DNA of 64,000 nucleotides from Phragmites australis (taxonomy: Eukaryota > Streptophyta > Magnoliopsida > Poales > Poaceae): contig NC_084944.1 in assembly GCF_958298935.1 (NCBI RefSeq), positions 17,267,679-17,331,678 of the forward strand, in the 5' to 3' direction. A program made the position numbers and the translations under genes. The notes beneath the pieces are model-generated. The model made no database searches, was not told the origin of the DNA, and was given only the letters and a program-made list of their open reading frames with translations. Positions 9,772-20,450 of this stretch are shown here, piece after piece (position 1 is the stretch's first letter; every line of letters begins with the position of its first letter).

Positions 9772-11663
9772 CAGTACCCCCGAGCACTCGATTCCCCGAC
9801 GACCCAGAAAGGCCCCCGAGGGGCCCATCGATGAGGTGTCCGCCAGTCAGAGGCCGAAGCCGCATTTAATGAGCGTGCGTGATCTGACACATCCAACTTC
9901 TCCCGCCGCCGCGTCAGTCCCTGCCATGCTTTGGCAGAGGGGCGTGGGGGCTATTAATTGCACGGGTCCCGTCCCGTATCGCCGTTTTCATCGTGAGGAT
10001 CGCGTTCCGCCTGCCGCCCTGCTGTGGCATAGGAACAAGACAGGGCAGGCACGCCGGGTTGCTCTGCGGCTGCCCGGTGGACCCCCCTCCATGGCGCCCG
10101 TTGCCAGGGCGTCCGCAGTGACAGGTGACCGGGCGGGCGGCGTTTTTTCCACCCTCCGGTCACTTCGCCCAGAGAAATGATGACGCCTTTCCCAGTGATG
10201 GCGTCTTGGAACTTGTGTCCCCCTCCTTCCCGTTCGGGGCATGGCGTAGCCGGCGAGTGCTTAAAAGAGCCGGCAACACAGAAGCAAGACAAGAGAGCTC
10301 GAGGCTGGACACGAGTTGACTGACGAAGAAGACCAACCCCACAACGAACCAAGCCAAGAGACGGAGACATTGTGAGCAAGCTTGAGCATAGCTCCAGCCG
10401 AAGAACAAGGAGCCTCAAGCTCTTAGATAGATCATATTTCTTGTAACCAGCTACATCCCTGAGGGATCTCCCCCAGGAAAGTTATTGCATCCATACAGGA
10501 GTAGGGTGTTACGCCCCCGTGCGTCCCGAACCTGTCTAAACTCCGGTGCATTTACTTCTTTCTGCACTAGGTCGTCCCCCACCACCGGCCGTTGCATTTA
10601 CTCTCATTTATTTCTCCGATGAACTTATTCAGGATCATCCCCCCGGCCGAATCTCTAAAAAGGGGTCTCTCGGGATCCCTGCGACAGGAGTTAATCCTCC
10701 GACACCGGCTGAAAAGATTACCATCACGAAAATCGATGATGACGGCGTGCCTACAGATAAGAAGGGCATGCAGGTGTTGTGGAAGCTCGCAGGCCTTAAT
10801 GCTCGGGAGAGGGTGTCATTGACCCTTCCGAAGTTCGATGACCTCACTATGGATCAAAAGAACGCCTTATTCAATGATGGTGTCAATATGTTTCTGGAGT
10901 TCCCGAAGAACATGAAGGCGAAGGTTTGCAGTGCTGCTATGAAAATGATCGCCAAACTTTAGAGAAGCCACAAGAGCAAGCTTGTGGACGAATATATGGC
11001 AAAAGAGTTGGAGCCCTTCAACAAGTACCCATGTATTAAAAGAGAGGATTAGGAAGCTTTTGTGGCGTTGAAGAGCTCTGAGACATTCCAAACAGAGAGT
11101 TCAGCAAAGAAGCATCTTTGGGTAAAGAACAAGCAGAATCAAAACCTAGGCACAGACGGGTACGTGGGGGAAAAGAGATAAATGGCAGGCGAAGGATGCA
11201 AAGTTAGCCAATGAAAGCCGCGAGAATCCTTGTTTGCATTTTTCGAGATGATCGCAATCGTATTTGCGTGCGAGGGGTACGCTGTCAGATAGTGGAGAAA
11301 TTACCTTCAAATCTAGCGAAACTGAGACAGTCGCTCAAAAGGTGAAAGAAATAGCAACCCATTCCTCCGAAGGTTCATTCACCGGGGTCAGGGAACATGA
11401 CGTGCTCTCTACTGCGCTGGGAAACCCTGAACACCCAGGTCACGGTCGAGGCGTGTCCAGTTCTTAGGGCTAGAAGTTAGGCTTCTCCGAACACGTCAGG
11501 ATGTATAAGAAGAGGAAGAGGTCGGTCCCAATAGAAATGGAAGCATTAAACCAGTCAATTAGGGAGATCATTTATCAAGACGTTATGCAAAGGTTTGCGG
11601 CCTCCTCCATGGTCGATGGAGTCAACGGGGGCGACGAGCAGCAGGCGTAGGGCATCGGGTCGC

Positions 11664-12470
11664 GGGGCAGGGGAGGGGATATGCTTGTTTCCTTGTGGAT
11701 CTAGATGGTGGTGACGGGTACGAGATCTGACAACCTGAAATTATGTGGGATAGGTGAGGGTAGACGGAAGAATGAGAGAGCAGCGAAGGGGAGTGAACGG
11801 GTTGGGTGAGGGGTATTCACTTTTTATCGCTACGAGGAAATGATAATAGCTTATTTGTCATTTTATCTAATCTGTATAGATTCAGAACTATTTATATATC
11901 ATTTTTAATAGCAATTATCATTTTTTTTTAAGTGGCAAGGAAGCAATTATGCTGTTCGGCGAGAGGTGAAACCAGTGGTAGTGACATGTAATTATCTCCG
12001 AATTTTGTGAATTGTGTTGTATGTGGACGGTGCGGAGTACCTATTTTTATTGCTCCGGAGCTCCACTAAAATGTAGAGTTGTTTGGAAGGGCTCTGTCAG
12101 ATCCGGGTGGATTTGGGAGTGGAGCCCTCCCAATGAGGGCCTTACTTCCGGGAATCTCGAGAGAAACCAGGGAGAAAGAGCACGGGACCGACGACCCACC
12201 AAGCTGCCCCAGCCCAACATTCCAGCCGCAGCAGCCTCCCTCCCCACTCGCCGTCTCCTCCACACGCACCACCACCAAGAACTGGGCACACCCACCACCA
12301 AAACCCCACGACAAATCCCCCGATTCATCCTGCTCTCCCGCGGATCGTACAATCCGCGCGCGTTTCCCGGCGATTCGACCCCCAATACGCGAGGAGCCAA
12401 GCGGAGGCGGCGGTTCCTGTAAAAAAAAAAATCGGTTCTTGAGGAGAGAAGGAGGCGTTGAGAAGGGGCG
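11664..12470. other. Intergenic region and ARO 5' leader
   Basis: The left part is GC-mixed sequence after the CACTA gene; 11815-12010 is AT-rich with TTTATATATC at about 11890, which could be a weak TATA box but is far from the ATG. From about 12060 the sequence becomes GC-rich and contains a short A-run at 12421-12431 just before the start codon, consistent with an untranslated leader. No other gene is seen. Confidence 0.5.
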
Positions 12471-14441
12471 ATGGGGGAGGGGGTGAAGACGATGCTGGCG
12501 CGGCCGATCCAGCTGGCCGACGAAGTCGCCAAGCAGTGCGCCGCCGCGCGCTCCTTCCGCGCCGAGTGCGCCGACCTCAAGGCCCGCGCCGACAAGCTGG
12601 CCGCGCTGCTGCGGCAGGCGGCGCGTGCCCCGGACCTCTATGACCGCCCCGCCGCGCGTATCATGACCGGAGCGACGCAGGCGCTCGCCAGGGCGTCGGC
12701 GCTCGCGGCCAGGTGCGCGCGCGGGCACCCGCGGCTCCGGAACCTCTTCACGCTCAGCCCCGCGGCCGGGTTCCCGCGCGCCGTCGTCGCGCTCGACACG
12801 GCCCTTGAGGACGTCGCCTGGCTGCTTCGCATCTCCTCGCCCCACCACCATGACGGCGGCGGGGAGGGGGACGGCGACGACGACGCGCTCCTCGGCCTCC
12901 CCAACATCGCGCAGAACGAGCCCATCCTCTTCTTCATCTGGGACCACGTCGCGCGACTGCACACGGGCTCCCCCGCTGCCCGCGCAGACTCAGCGGCCAA
13001 CCTCGCCTCGCTGGCCCGCGACAACCAACACTTTGCCAAGCTCATCATCGAGGAGGACGGCGTGCCACCGCTGCTCAAGCTGCTCAAGGACGGCACCGAC
13101 GAGGGCCAGGAGGCCGCGGCGCGCGCTCTGGGCCTCCTGGGATGCGATGCGGAGAGCGTCGACAAGCTCGTCCATGCCGGGGTGTGCTCCTCCTTTACCG
13201 CCGCGCTCAAGGAGCCCCCCATGCGCGTGCAGGCCGCGGTCGCGGATGCCATCGCGACCCTGGCCGACCGGAGTTCAACTTGCCAGGACCTCTTTGCGCA
13301 GAACAACACGGTCCGGTACCTTGTCGGCCACCTCGCCTCAGGGACCATCCAGGAGCACAGCAGGTACTCCGTCGGCTCAAGCAGCTCCAAGAACAGCGCC
13401 ACTGCGCAGCCTCCCATGAAGTCGCTGCACTCTGTGGTGCTGGCCAAGACACTCAGCATGCGCCACGGCGGTGACCGTGACATTTCTGGTGGCGTCGACG
13501 ACTCGCCAAGGATGTCCAACGGCTCCGCAGGTGAGCAAGACACGAAAAAGAACCAAATGCAGTCAGTGGTGCATTCTGCTATGGCTGCCAAGACAAGTAC
13601 GAATGGCTCATTGGTTCCACCGTTCAGGCCACAGCTGGGCACCAGTGGCTCCAGTGGCCGTGGTGCTCGCGAGGTGGAGGACCCTGAGACCAAGGCACAC
13701 TTGAAGGCTATGGCGGCGAAGGCTCTGTGGAAGCTCGCCCGCAACCATTTGGGCGTCTGCAAGAGCATTACAGAGTCACGTGCGCTTCTATGCTTTGCTG
13801 TGCTCCTTGAGAAGGGCGATGGTGATATGGGCACTGGCATTCAGTTGTTCTCGGCAATGGCGATCATGGAGATTGCCCGTGTCGCTGAACACAGCCTCGT
13901 GCTGCGACAATCGGCATTCAAACCCAGCTCCCCAGCAGCTAAGGCTGTCGTTGATCAGCTGCTCCGTGTCGTCTGCAAGGGCGACTACGACGATTTGCTC
14001 CTCCCATGCATCACCGCCCTTGGTTGCCTTGCGCGCACCTTCACAGCAAGTGAGACCAGGATCATCGCCCCTCTTGTGCAGCTTCTCGACGAGCGTGAGC
14101 TACCAGTTATCAAGGAAGCGGTGGTTGCGCTCACCAAGTTCGCATGCACTGAGAACCACCTACATGTGAACCACTGCCAAGCTATTGTCGATGACGGTGG
14201 TGCGTGTCACCTTGTCCAGCTTGTCTACCTCGGCGATGAGGTGCAGATTGAGGCACTGATACTACTCTGTTACATTGCATTGTACGTGCCGGAGAGCGAG
14301 GAGCTTGCTCAGGCTGGTGTGCTCGCTGTGCTGCTCTGGGCATCAAAGCAGGTCCACATGGTTCAGGACGCGCGTGTCGAGGCACTGCTGCCAGATGCCA
14401 AGGCAAGGCTGGAGCTTTTCCAGTCTAGGGCCTCCCAGTGA
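12471..14441 (+). CDS. ARO: Armadillo-repeat-only (ARO) family protein
   Basis: A single uninterrupted exon encodes 656 residues. The N-terminus (MGEGVKTMLARPIQLADEVA, then FRAECADLKARADKLAALLRQAAR) is the helical head typical of plant ARO proteins. It is followed by armadillo-type helices at about residues 150-300 (NLASLARDN, GVPPLLKLLKDGTDEGQEAAARALGLL), a serine/glycine-rich linker at about 300-400, and a second armadillo block at about 405-650. The length fits the family. In Arabidopsis, ARO proteins act at the plasma membrane in polarised growth of pollen tubes and root hairs, scaffolding ROP GTPase regulation; that role is family knowledge, not shown here. The start is the first ATG of the frame, after a GC-rich leader. 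High GC and strong codon bias suit a grass nuclear gene. No lesion was seen. Confidence 0.93.
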   Translation: MGEGVKTMLARPIQLADEVAKQCAAARSFRAECADLKARADKLAALLRQAARAPDLYDRPAARIMTGATQALARASALAARCARGHPRLRNLFTLSPAAGFPRAVVALDTALEDVAWLLRISSPHHHDGGGEGDGDDDALLGLPNIAQNEPILFFIWDHVARLHTGSPAARADSAANLASLARDNQHFAKLIIEEDGVPPLLKLLKDGTDEGQEAAARALGLLGCDAESVDKLVHAGVCSSFTAALKEPPMRVQAAVADAIATLADRSSTCQDLFAQNNTVRYLVGHLASGTIQEHSRYSVGSSSSKNSATAQPPMKSLHSVVLAKTLSMRHGGDRDISGGVDDSPRMSNGSAGEQDTKKNQMQSVVHSAMAAKTSTNGSLVPPFRPQLGTSGSSGRGAREVEDPETKAHLKAMAAKALWKLARNHLGVCKSITESRALLCFAVLLEKGDGDMGTGIQLFSAMAIMEIARVAEHSLVLRQSAFKPSSPAAKAVVDQLLRVVCKGDYDDLLLPCITALGCLARTFTASETRIIAPLVQLLDERELPVIKEAVVALTKFACTENHLHVNHCQAIVDDGGACHLVQLVYLGDEVQIEALILLCYIALYVPESEELAQAGVLAVLLWASKQVHMVQDARVEALLPDAKARLELFQSRASQ

Positions 14442-16380
14442 TGCTGGAAAGAGGACATCTGGATATGGGTTAGTAGTTCTTTGCTGCAATGTGTAATTAG
14501 AGTAGAATTATTTCCATTGTTCGCCATTGCTCTTGTGAGGTATGCGTAGGCTGTACATATGAAGCCATTGATTTGTCTCAGAAAATTGGTTGGGGGTGTT
14601 GAATCATAATTCACGAGACATTGAAACAAAACATTAGTGTACCTGTAAAATCGTTAATGAAAATTTCTGTTCATTTCTTGTTTCATCAAATGTGCTTTGC
14701 AACTAGTTCAACCAGAAATCACAGCGGCATGAAACTCCAATAATACTGAGTCTTAGCAGAATCCTGCATGTATGTATAGTTATAGGCAAGATTGCTGATT
14801 GCTTTGCATTTGCCAATATAGTTTGTTCTGATTTGTCTGTACATGTTATTGGTTTCCATTATTCAAAGTATATTTTCTAGTCAAGATTAGATAAATACTT
14901 AAAAATTGCGCTATAAGTACTGCAGAGATGTGTGTCTTATTTATTAGGAATCTTGGTAAAGAAGTGCACTTGTCTATTTTTCTAGATTTGTTCTACTTTT
15001 GCAAACATGTTCCAGTCATGGTTGAGATGTCCCATGGTATTTACATTGTTGGAAATTTGTTTTTAAAAAATAAGCTTTGTGATTGTAGCAATTACGGTGG
15101 AACATCATTTCTCTAAGTTAAGGTACAAGGCAAATCAGCAATCAAGTAGTACAACAACAACAACAACAACAAAGCCTTTCAGTCCCAAACAAGTTGGGGT
15201 AGGCTAGAGATGAAACCCATAAGATCTTGCAAGTCTAGTCATGGCTCTGGCACTTGGATAGCTAACTTCCACGCACCCCTATTCATGGCTAGTTCTTTGG
15301 TGATATTCCAGTCTTTCAAATCAGCAATCAAGTAGTAACATGATAAATATAATATACTCTCTGTACATGCGACATGCGTTAAGTAGAAATCGTACATCTA
15401 GAATTGAGCCCACTCGTTTCTACTGAAAATTTGATTTTTAATGGAGTGAGAAAATATCTAGGAAGGAATCTAATTGTGAAAAAAAATTGATGCTTGTACA
15501 GATGTTTCTGAGAGGAAAACAGTAGGAGAGTCTCCTACTATGTGTATATTAGTTAATAAATTTACAGAAAATAACAGCAAGTTATTTTTTCTAGGAATGT
15601 TGCATATCTAGCCTTGTTTGTATGAAAGTTAAGAAAGAGAATCGAGCCAGGAAAGTTAAGAAAGAGAATTTGGCCATGTTGAAAGATTTGTACATATTTC
15701 TTTTTAGCTCTATGGATATTGGATAACCAAGGCAATTTCAAATTTGAATATTCCTTCTAGGCAAGTTTGGTCAACTCCTTGTAGAGATGTTTCAGTGATG
15801 TAGAACTATGGCAAAGAACTGCACTTGTCTACTTTACCAAACTTGTTCTATTTTTCCGATCATGTTCCACATGGTTGGACATGTTCCTAAAAGAAGAAAT
15901 GCAATAGCAATAATCTTGTGTGTGTAGCAATCAAGTGGTAACCTGGCAATATTCATTGAATAGAAATTAAACCATATTAGCACTGAGTCAACATGTTGCT
16001 CAAGGAAATTTTGCTTTTTCACCAAGTATGAGAAGGAAGTTCTGATTCTGAGGGAAAAAAGTATTCTGTGCGTCATGCATTGCTTGATTGACAAACAAAT
16101 ACCACATCGTAAGTATGCAAGGTTCTAAAATCTGGGTTTCTTTGCAGCGGTATTGCACTTTTTAGATTTTTTATTCTTTTTAGTGCTTTTCCATTTGCAT
16201 TTGTGTCCATCGAATGGAAATCAGATTGTGAACAAAATGAGATGACGTTACACCCATGAGCCATTGTCTTCACTTGGCTTTAATAAAGATCAAGATTATG
16301 CAATTAATCAGGGTTTTCCATAGGCAAACATCTATGCTGTCCTTGTCCTCCAACATCATCGAACTTAAAGTTGACTAACT
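14442..16380. other. AT-rich flank downstream of ARO, with an old duplication
   Basis: This region contains the probable ARO 3' untranslated part (to about 14700) and AT-rich sequence. A segment at about 14950-15120 resembles 15805-15945 (shared GCACTTGTCTA, TTGTTCTA and CATGTTCCA), which suggests an old, diverged duplication. No coding frame with recognisable content is present. Confidence 0.45.
15152..15316 (-). mobile_element. 3' tail of an RTE-type LINE (or derived short element)
   Basis: The sequence begins with a CAA repeat run and the block CCCAAACAAGTTGGGGTAGG. That block and a (TTG)n tail, read on the other strand, mark the 3' ends of plant RTE-type non-LTR elements. It is flanked by a perfect 21-base direct repeat, CAAATC...TAGTA (15131-15151 and 15317-15337), the expected target duplication. 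At about 165 bases it is strongly 5'-truncated or belongs to a non-autonomous derivative. Confidence 0.75.
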
Positions 16381-17234
16381 TTTTTTATTAGTTTGACAAG
16401 TATTAGCCGCCTTGCCTATGTTAGCCAACTTCTCCGTTCAGCCAGTTCTGTCTCAGACCTGCTTTGACCCTGTAATAAAAAGTAAAGTACAAAAGTTCAG
16501 TTGTTTAACTTTTCATATACAAGCAATCATCTCAGAATGAGATTTATGATAATAGTAAACCTACATATCACGTAATTCCCTGATGCATGGATGACCTAGC
16601 GATGTTTTTTTTTTCAAGTGGGACAATTCATGCCCTTTACATCAGCTGTTGAATAGAAGTTTTCTTTTGCTATCCGAATAGCAAGTTGTACTATTCTAGT
16701 ATGTTTCCTCTTCTCGTCTGATTGATCTGAGATTATCTGATCATGATCGTTGCTGCATGTAAGAACAGCATACTGACACTGTTGTGTGGGCCCCGTTCGA
16801 GGTGGGCAACTAACATGGACCAGCATGTCAGCATCAGTTCCAGTCACCAATCGAAACTACTCACCTCCACAGCTCCCTGTGATGGTGACACCGCACTTGT
16901 TGGTGACTTAGAACACCTTCTCCAGGCTTATTTTCTCCCTGGCGGCGGGGGAGCCCAGGTAGCCGCAGCCGCAGGGCACATCCTCTCCTGCAAGTGCCTT
17001 CACGGCGGCGCAGCAATCCGGTGACGGTGGTACCTTTGCCCTGTCTTTCTGGACGTACTGGTGGCAGTTGCTCCACAGCGCGTTGATGTCGTTCTGGCAT
17101 GCTGGAACTCCTGTCTGAGATGGAGAAACTGAGACAGCTGCTACTGTAGCTACTGCAGCAAGTAGGAGGAGCGTTGCAGCCAGGCGGCCAGCTGAGCTCA
17201 GCTGGGACATCCTGGTATGCTCTTTGTAAAACAA
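16380..17234 (-). repeat. Duplicated segment with DIR1-like gene, copy 1
   Basis: This region matches 43255-44230 in gene and 3' flank. Shared landmarks are ATGTTAGCCAACTTCTCC near 16416, CTCAGACCT, the TGAGATTATCTGA stretch near 16728 and AAGAACAGCATACTGACA near 16760. The two copies lie 27 kb apart in the same orientation. The 17211-17655 flank upstream of this copy shows no clear gene or TATA box. Confidence 0.8.
16857..17210 (-). pseudogene. DIR1-like lipid-transfer protein, premature stop
   Basis: The protein starts MSQLSSAGRLAATLLLL, a clear secretion signal, then has the eight-cysteine lipid-transfer pattern: ACQND (C1), SNCHQYV (C2), DCCAAV (C3-C4), PCGC (C5-C6). The frame is stopped by TAA at 16908-16910 directly after EKVF. 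Reading past the stop gives the missing end with KCGV (C7) and SCGG (C8) and a stop at 16857-16859. The paralogue at 43866 has TAC at the same site. Without C7 and C8 the fold would probably not be stable. Such proteins are secreted carriers of lipid in defence signalling. A possible splice donor, GTGAGT, overlaps the end as in the other copy. An in-frame Met lies further upstream (17234), but MSQL aligns with the paralogue. Confidence 0.75.
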
Positions 17235-18680
17235 ATTTGCCTAATTAATTTGAGTTTTCGTTGGAATTGTTGTAGCTGTGGTGTAGTGCATTAGTGATCT
17301 GGACTGCAGTTGTTATTGATAGTGCGTAGAGGGTTTGTTTGGGTGCTTGGGGTTTTTGGTGCTTCTGCAGGGAACCGTTGCAGCGCAATATTTGTGAGTT
17401 GCTTTTAGGCTACGTGTTTGCTAAAGTTAGTGCTGTTTTTATGCTACATATTCGCTCTTAGAATAGTGTTCACTAGAATACTGGAGCGCCTTGTGAGTAG
17501 CTGACAGAGATGACCAGCGCTATTTGTCAGAGGACAGAGTGTTCTGTGATAATACAAATGCAAATTTGCAAAGTCAACTTATTTCTAAGGAAAACAAAAT
17601 AGATGCATGATGTTCGATTGCATATGATTCCTGAGAAAATGACAGAAGCTTTTACCTGAAGTGCAACTTGGGTTGCCCTTTCAGCAGCGTAGAGAATTGC
17701 TCCTGCACAATCCTGATAAAAAAAGATTTGCATGAGATGAAGATGATGAGAGTTTTCAAAGAATTGTACAGATATTTACTTGTTTAATTTTGTCTTGGAC
17801 AGAGTTTTCAAAGGTGATGCAAAAAAAACATAACTCAACAGTAACAGTAGCAATTTTTCATAAACTTATAAAGGTAACTTTTTTGTTTTATTCAAACAAA
17901 ATAAAGGTACCTTGCGGTCAATTTTGCCATTATCGCAATCCATAGCAACCGAGTATACAAATGATCTGAATGACAAATGAAATCGCAGTAAGAAACTGTT
18001 TAAGCATGTAAGAAAAAGTCTTGAGCAGGTATTCCTACCTTGACGACTGCAACGAGGTGTACATATCTGACATTTTCCCTTGCATTAGAAGCGTACCCAT
18101 TACGGTTAGGGCCATGTCTATACTGATAAAATGTTGCATCAAGAAACAGGACATATATAAGAACTGCATGACTTTACCTGTATGAACTGAAATTCACCAA
18201 CTGGACGACCAAATTGCTCCCTCTGACGAATATACGGACGAACAACATCAAGGGATGCCTGCATAAGGCCAACAGGTCCTGCAGTTAATACAAGCCTTTC
18301 CAGATCAAGCCCTGATATCATGACATAAACACCTGCAACAAGAGAAGGCATTGGGAAAATTCAAGGTGGGCATCTAGTTAAGAAACTGCTACTTTTATAG
18401 GGAGTTTGAAAGCTTGTTCTGGAAGCTTCTCCTTTTACAGGGAGTTTATTAACTTGTTCTTGACGATAGTAAGATAGAACTATCACAGTTTCCCATGTGT
18501 GGAGTAGCACAGACAACCAGCTATAAATAGCAAAAAATATCTCAGGACAGGAACCAAGTTTAGAATAAGCTTCACAACAGTCAGAAGAGAATACCTTTGC
18601 CTTCTTCGGCAAGAACATTTTCTTGTGGCACAAAGCAATTCTCAAAAACAAGCTCGCATCTGCAAAGTAGACAGCTGTTA

Positions 18681-18947
18681 GACCATCTCTAACGGTTTCT
18701 CTTCAGGGATCAGAATCCTCTCACGACGGGATTTTCGTTCCCTTCAGCGCTCCAACGGTTTCCCTTCACAGTTCCCGTCACGACGGGATTCCCAGGGTCA
18801 TTCCCTCCAAGACGGGATTCTCTCTCCATTCCCTTCGCGATTCCCTTCGAAAGGAAGCTGTTGGAGATGAGAGGAAATAAAGGGAATGAGAACGGGGAAG
18901 GGAATCGGGAAGGGAACGAAATGAAAGGAATATGGTTGGAGATGGTC
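18681..18947. mobile_element. Tourist/Harbinger-like MITE in an IVD intron
   Basis: A 267-base element has inverted ends GACCATCTCTAAC and GTTGGAGATGGTC, flanked by TTA on both sides (18678-18680 and 18948-18950). A three-base TTA duplication points to the PIF/Harbinger (Tourist) class. The interior repeats GACGGGATTC and TTCCCTTC motifs in both orientations. It carries no coding capacity. Confidence 0.75.
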
Positions 18948-19141
18948 TTAAATTGGTTCCAATGCCTAACTTTTTTTTTCAATTATACTGCTCAGGTAGA
19001 AACATCATACTTGTCACTTCCTCGCATGCCAAGTTTGTCCAACTTCTGAGCAGTACTGAACCTGTAATCATAATTAAAGACCTTTAGTAACATACACATT
19101 TCACATGATCAGAAAGTTCTGGAAAGATATGTATTCATGTC

Positions 19142-19929
19142 TGTTGGAGTAAGAGATTGTCTTACTCAACAAATACGGTGAGAGTTTTTTTAAGAGGAGA
19201 CTCAAGTTTGGAGATCAAGAAACACTACAAATGTATTGATATTAGAAAAATGGATCAGTCTGAGGAAATATCACAGCGTGATTTAGTGTTTGGGCACCTC
19301 TGGGTTCAGTGTGTTGCCTTGAGCATTCTCCTTGTGACCTCTCTTCCCAGATGACCACGACCTCCTATTTATAGGGTGGTGCGTAGCTTAGTGTATAAGT
19401 TATCACGATGTACAAATTTCTAGAACATGACCGAATTACTAGGCATTATCCTAGATAACTACTTTTTACCCTGCATAGAAGATAAATATCTACCATAGTA
19501 ACTATTGTGGTGCCTGCACCCTGAGGGGTGAGCCGGTCACCAATTGCGCTCTGCGCCGCACTGTCAGGGGTGTCAGGATAACCCCCGTTGTACTGGGGTG
19601 TCAGGACAGCGCCCACTAGTCTAGGTATTTAACGTCGGTCACTTTCTTGTAGGCAAAGAATGACAGGCGTTCTCCTTCTGGCCGATCTTTCTTGAGACTT
19701 GATGACTCACCCTGTAGCCTTTGGGAAGCCTGCCCGAGCCCCGAAGATGGGGGCTCCGGGGGAGGCATGGTTCCGGGAGATGGAGGCTTCGAGAGGTATG
19801 GTTCCGAGAGATAGAGACTTCGGGAGGCATGGCTCCTGGAGTTGGAGGCTTCGGGAGATGGAGTCTTCGGGAGGCATGGGCTAGCTAAGCCATGGGGCCG
19901 TTGGGTGTCCTTAACAACAACCTCCAACA
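19142..19929 (-). repeat. 3' LTR of the gypsy-type element (left copy)
   Basis: The LTR is 788 bases, TGTTGGAGTAAG to CCTCCAACA on the plus strand. Near its right end it holds about three units of a 31-base tandem repeat built on GGCATGGTTCCGGGAGATGG. It ends one base before GTAGCCCCTC, the complement of the polypurine tract. Confidence 0.88.
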
Positions 19930-20290
19930 GTAGCCCCTCGCGAGGGCGGCCAACGGAATGGTCGGGCTTGTGGTTCTTTCAGAGCAGGGCCTCCGGTGGT
20001 CCCTGGCTTTGCTATTGATGGCTCATGGTCCCTAGTATCGCTTGGCTTATCTTGGAGGATTCGATCCACTTGATCTGGACTGTCCGTTTGATGATGTTGA
20101 TGATAAGGGGCATTGAATGTGCCCTGTGAAGAAAGGCACGATTACGTCCTGTCAGCCGGACGTGGGACGCGTGGCGTCTTGTGGTTGGGGGGTCGTGGGG
20201 GGCGGTTTCGCTCCCCCATGGTCGTGGCTTGGCAGACGAACGGATAGGGCATGCGTCCGCTTTTCTAGTAGAGGTAATCTCTCCCTTATC

Positions 20291-20299
20291 TTTATAAGG
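20291..20299 (+). promoter_or_regulatory. TATA-like box of the antisense ORF
   Basis: TTTATAAGG lies about 150 bases before the ATG at 20451 and is followed by a pyrimidine-rich leader. Its position on the strand opposite to the retrotransposon suggests a separate promoter for the antisense ORF. Activity is inferred. Confidence 0.4.
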
Positions 20300-20450
20300 T
20301 GAGGGATTACCCTGAGCGGCCTTTTTGCTCGCGCCTCATTCTCGTTTGCCCTTTGTCTCCAATTGTTCTTGCTTTGCGCGTGTGTCCGTTGGTTGCTGTT
20401 CTTCTTTCTTTCTTGCCATCCAGCGCCCTTTCGCCATCCTCCAGCGACCT

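Larger units (their letters stand above)
6632..10704 (+). mobile_element. Solo LTR, family S copy 1, with nested copia fragment
   Basis: The element begins TGTTAGTGTATCAGG and ends CCTCCGACA. It is flanked by a perfect 5-base target duplication CCGGC (6627-6631 and 10705-10709). Without the nested piece at 7051-9771 it is about 1.35 kb and matches the solo LTR at 38347-39704 over its whole length. No internal gypsy or copia genes of its own remain, so the element was reduced to one LTR by recombination between its two LTRs. The LTR carries many inverted short motifs, GTGCTCGGG against CCCGAGCAC. It was present before the copia insertion. Confidence 0.92.
6511..11651 (+). pseudogene. Second CACTA gene, split by an LTR insertion
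   Basis: Two coding parts are separated by the solo LTR 6632-10704. The left part (6511-6631) reads SANESSGCSDEAQ and ends in KPRAQAKWPA; removing the LTR and one target copy continues the same frame directly into EKITITKIDDDGVPTDKKG at 10705 onward. The right part continues to about 10962 (LTLPKFDDLTMDQKNALF), meets stops, and becomes readable again at 11490-11651 (MYKKRKRSVPIEMEALNQ). This layout matches the plant CACTA accessory gene whose product is a DNA-binding partner of the transposase. Several internal stops after 10962 show that it was decaying apart from the LTR insertion. Confidence 0.65.
1..11663 (+). mobile_element. Degenerate CACTA (En/Spm) transposon complex 1
   Basis: The stretch holds a decayed TNP2-type transposase (about 700-3460), clusters of the subterminal motif TTAGTGACGGGT in both orientations, two promoter-like modules and a second CACTA-type gene (6511-11651), all read on the plus strand. 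The left end lies outside the window and I could not find a clear CACTA right end near 11.7 kb. A partial copy of the transposase upstream region (478-741) recurs at 6051-6321, so this is either a rearranged element or two related elements side by side. A family S solo LTR with a nested copia fragment (6632-10704) is inserted in the second gene. Boundaries are approximate. Confidence 0.7.

Noticed and set aside
9761..10420. Open frames in both strands of the right part of the family S LTR
   Set aside because: They fall wholly inside a solo LTR and recur at 38592-39407 in the other copy with different frame lengths; no domain.
12066..13840. Long open frames antisense to the ARO gene and its leader
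   Set aside because: They result from the high GC content and codon bias of the plus-strand gene; no domain is recognisable in them.
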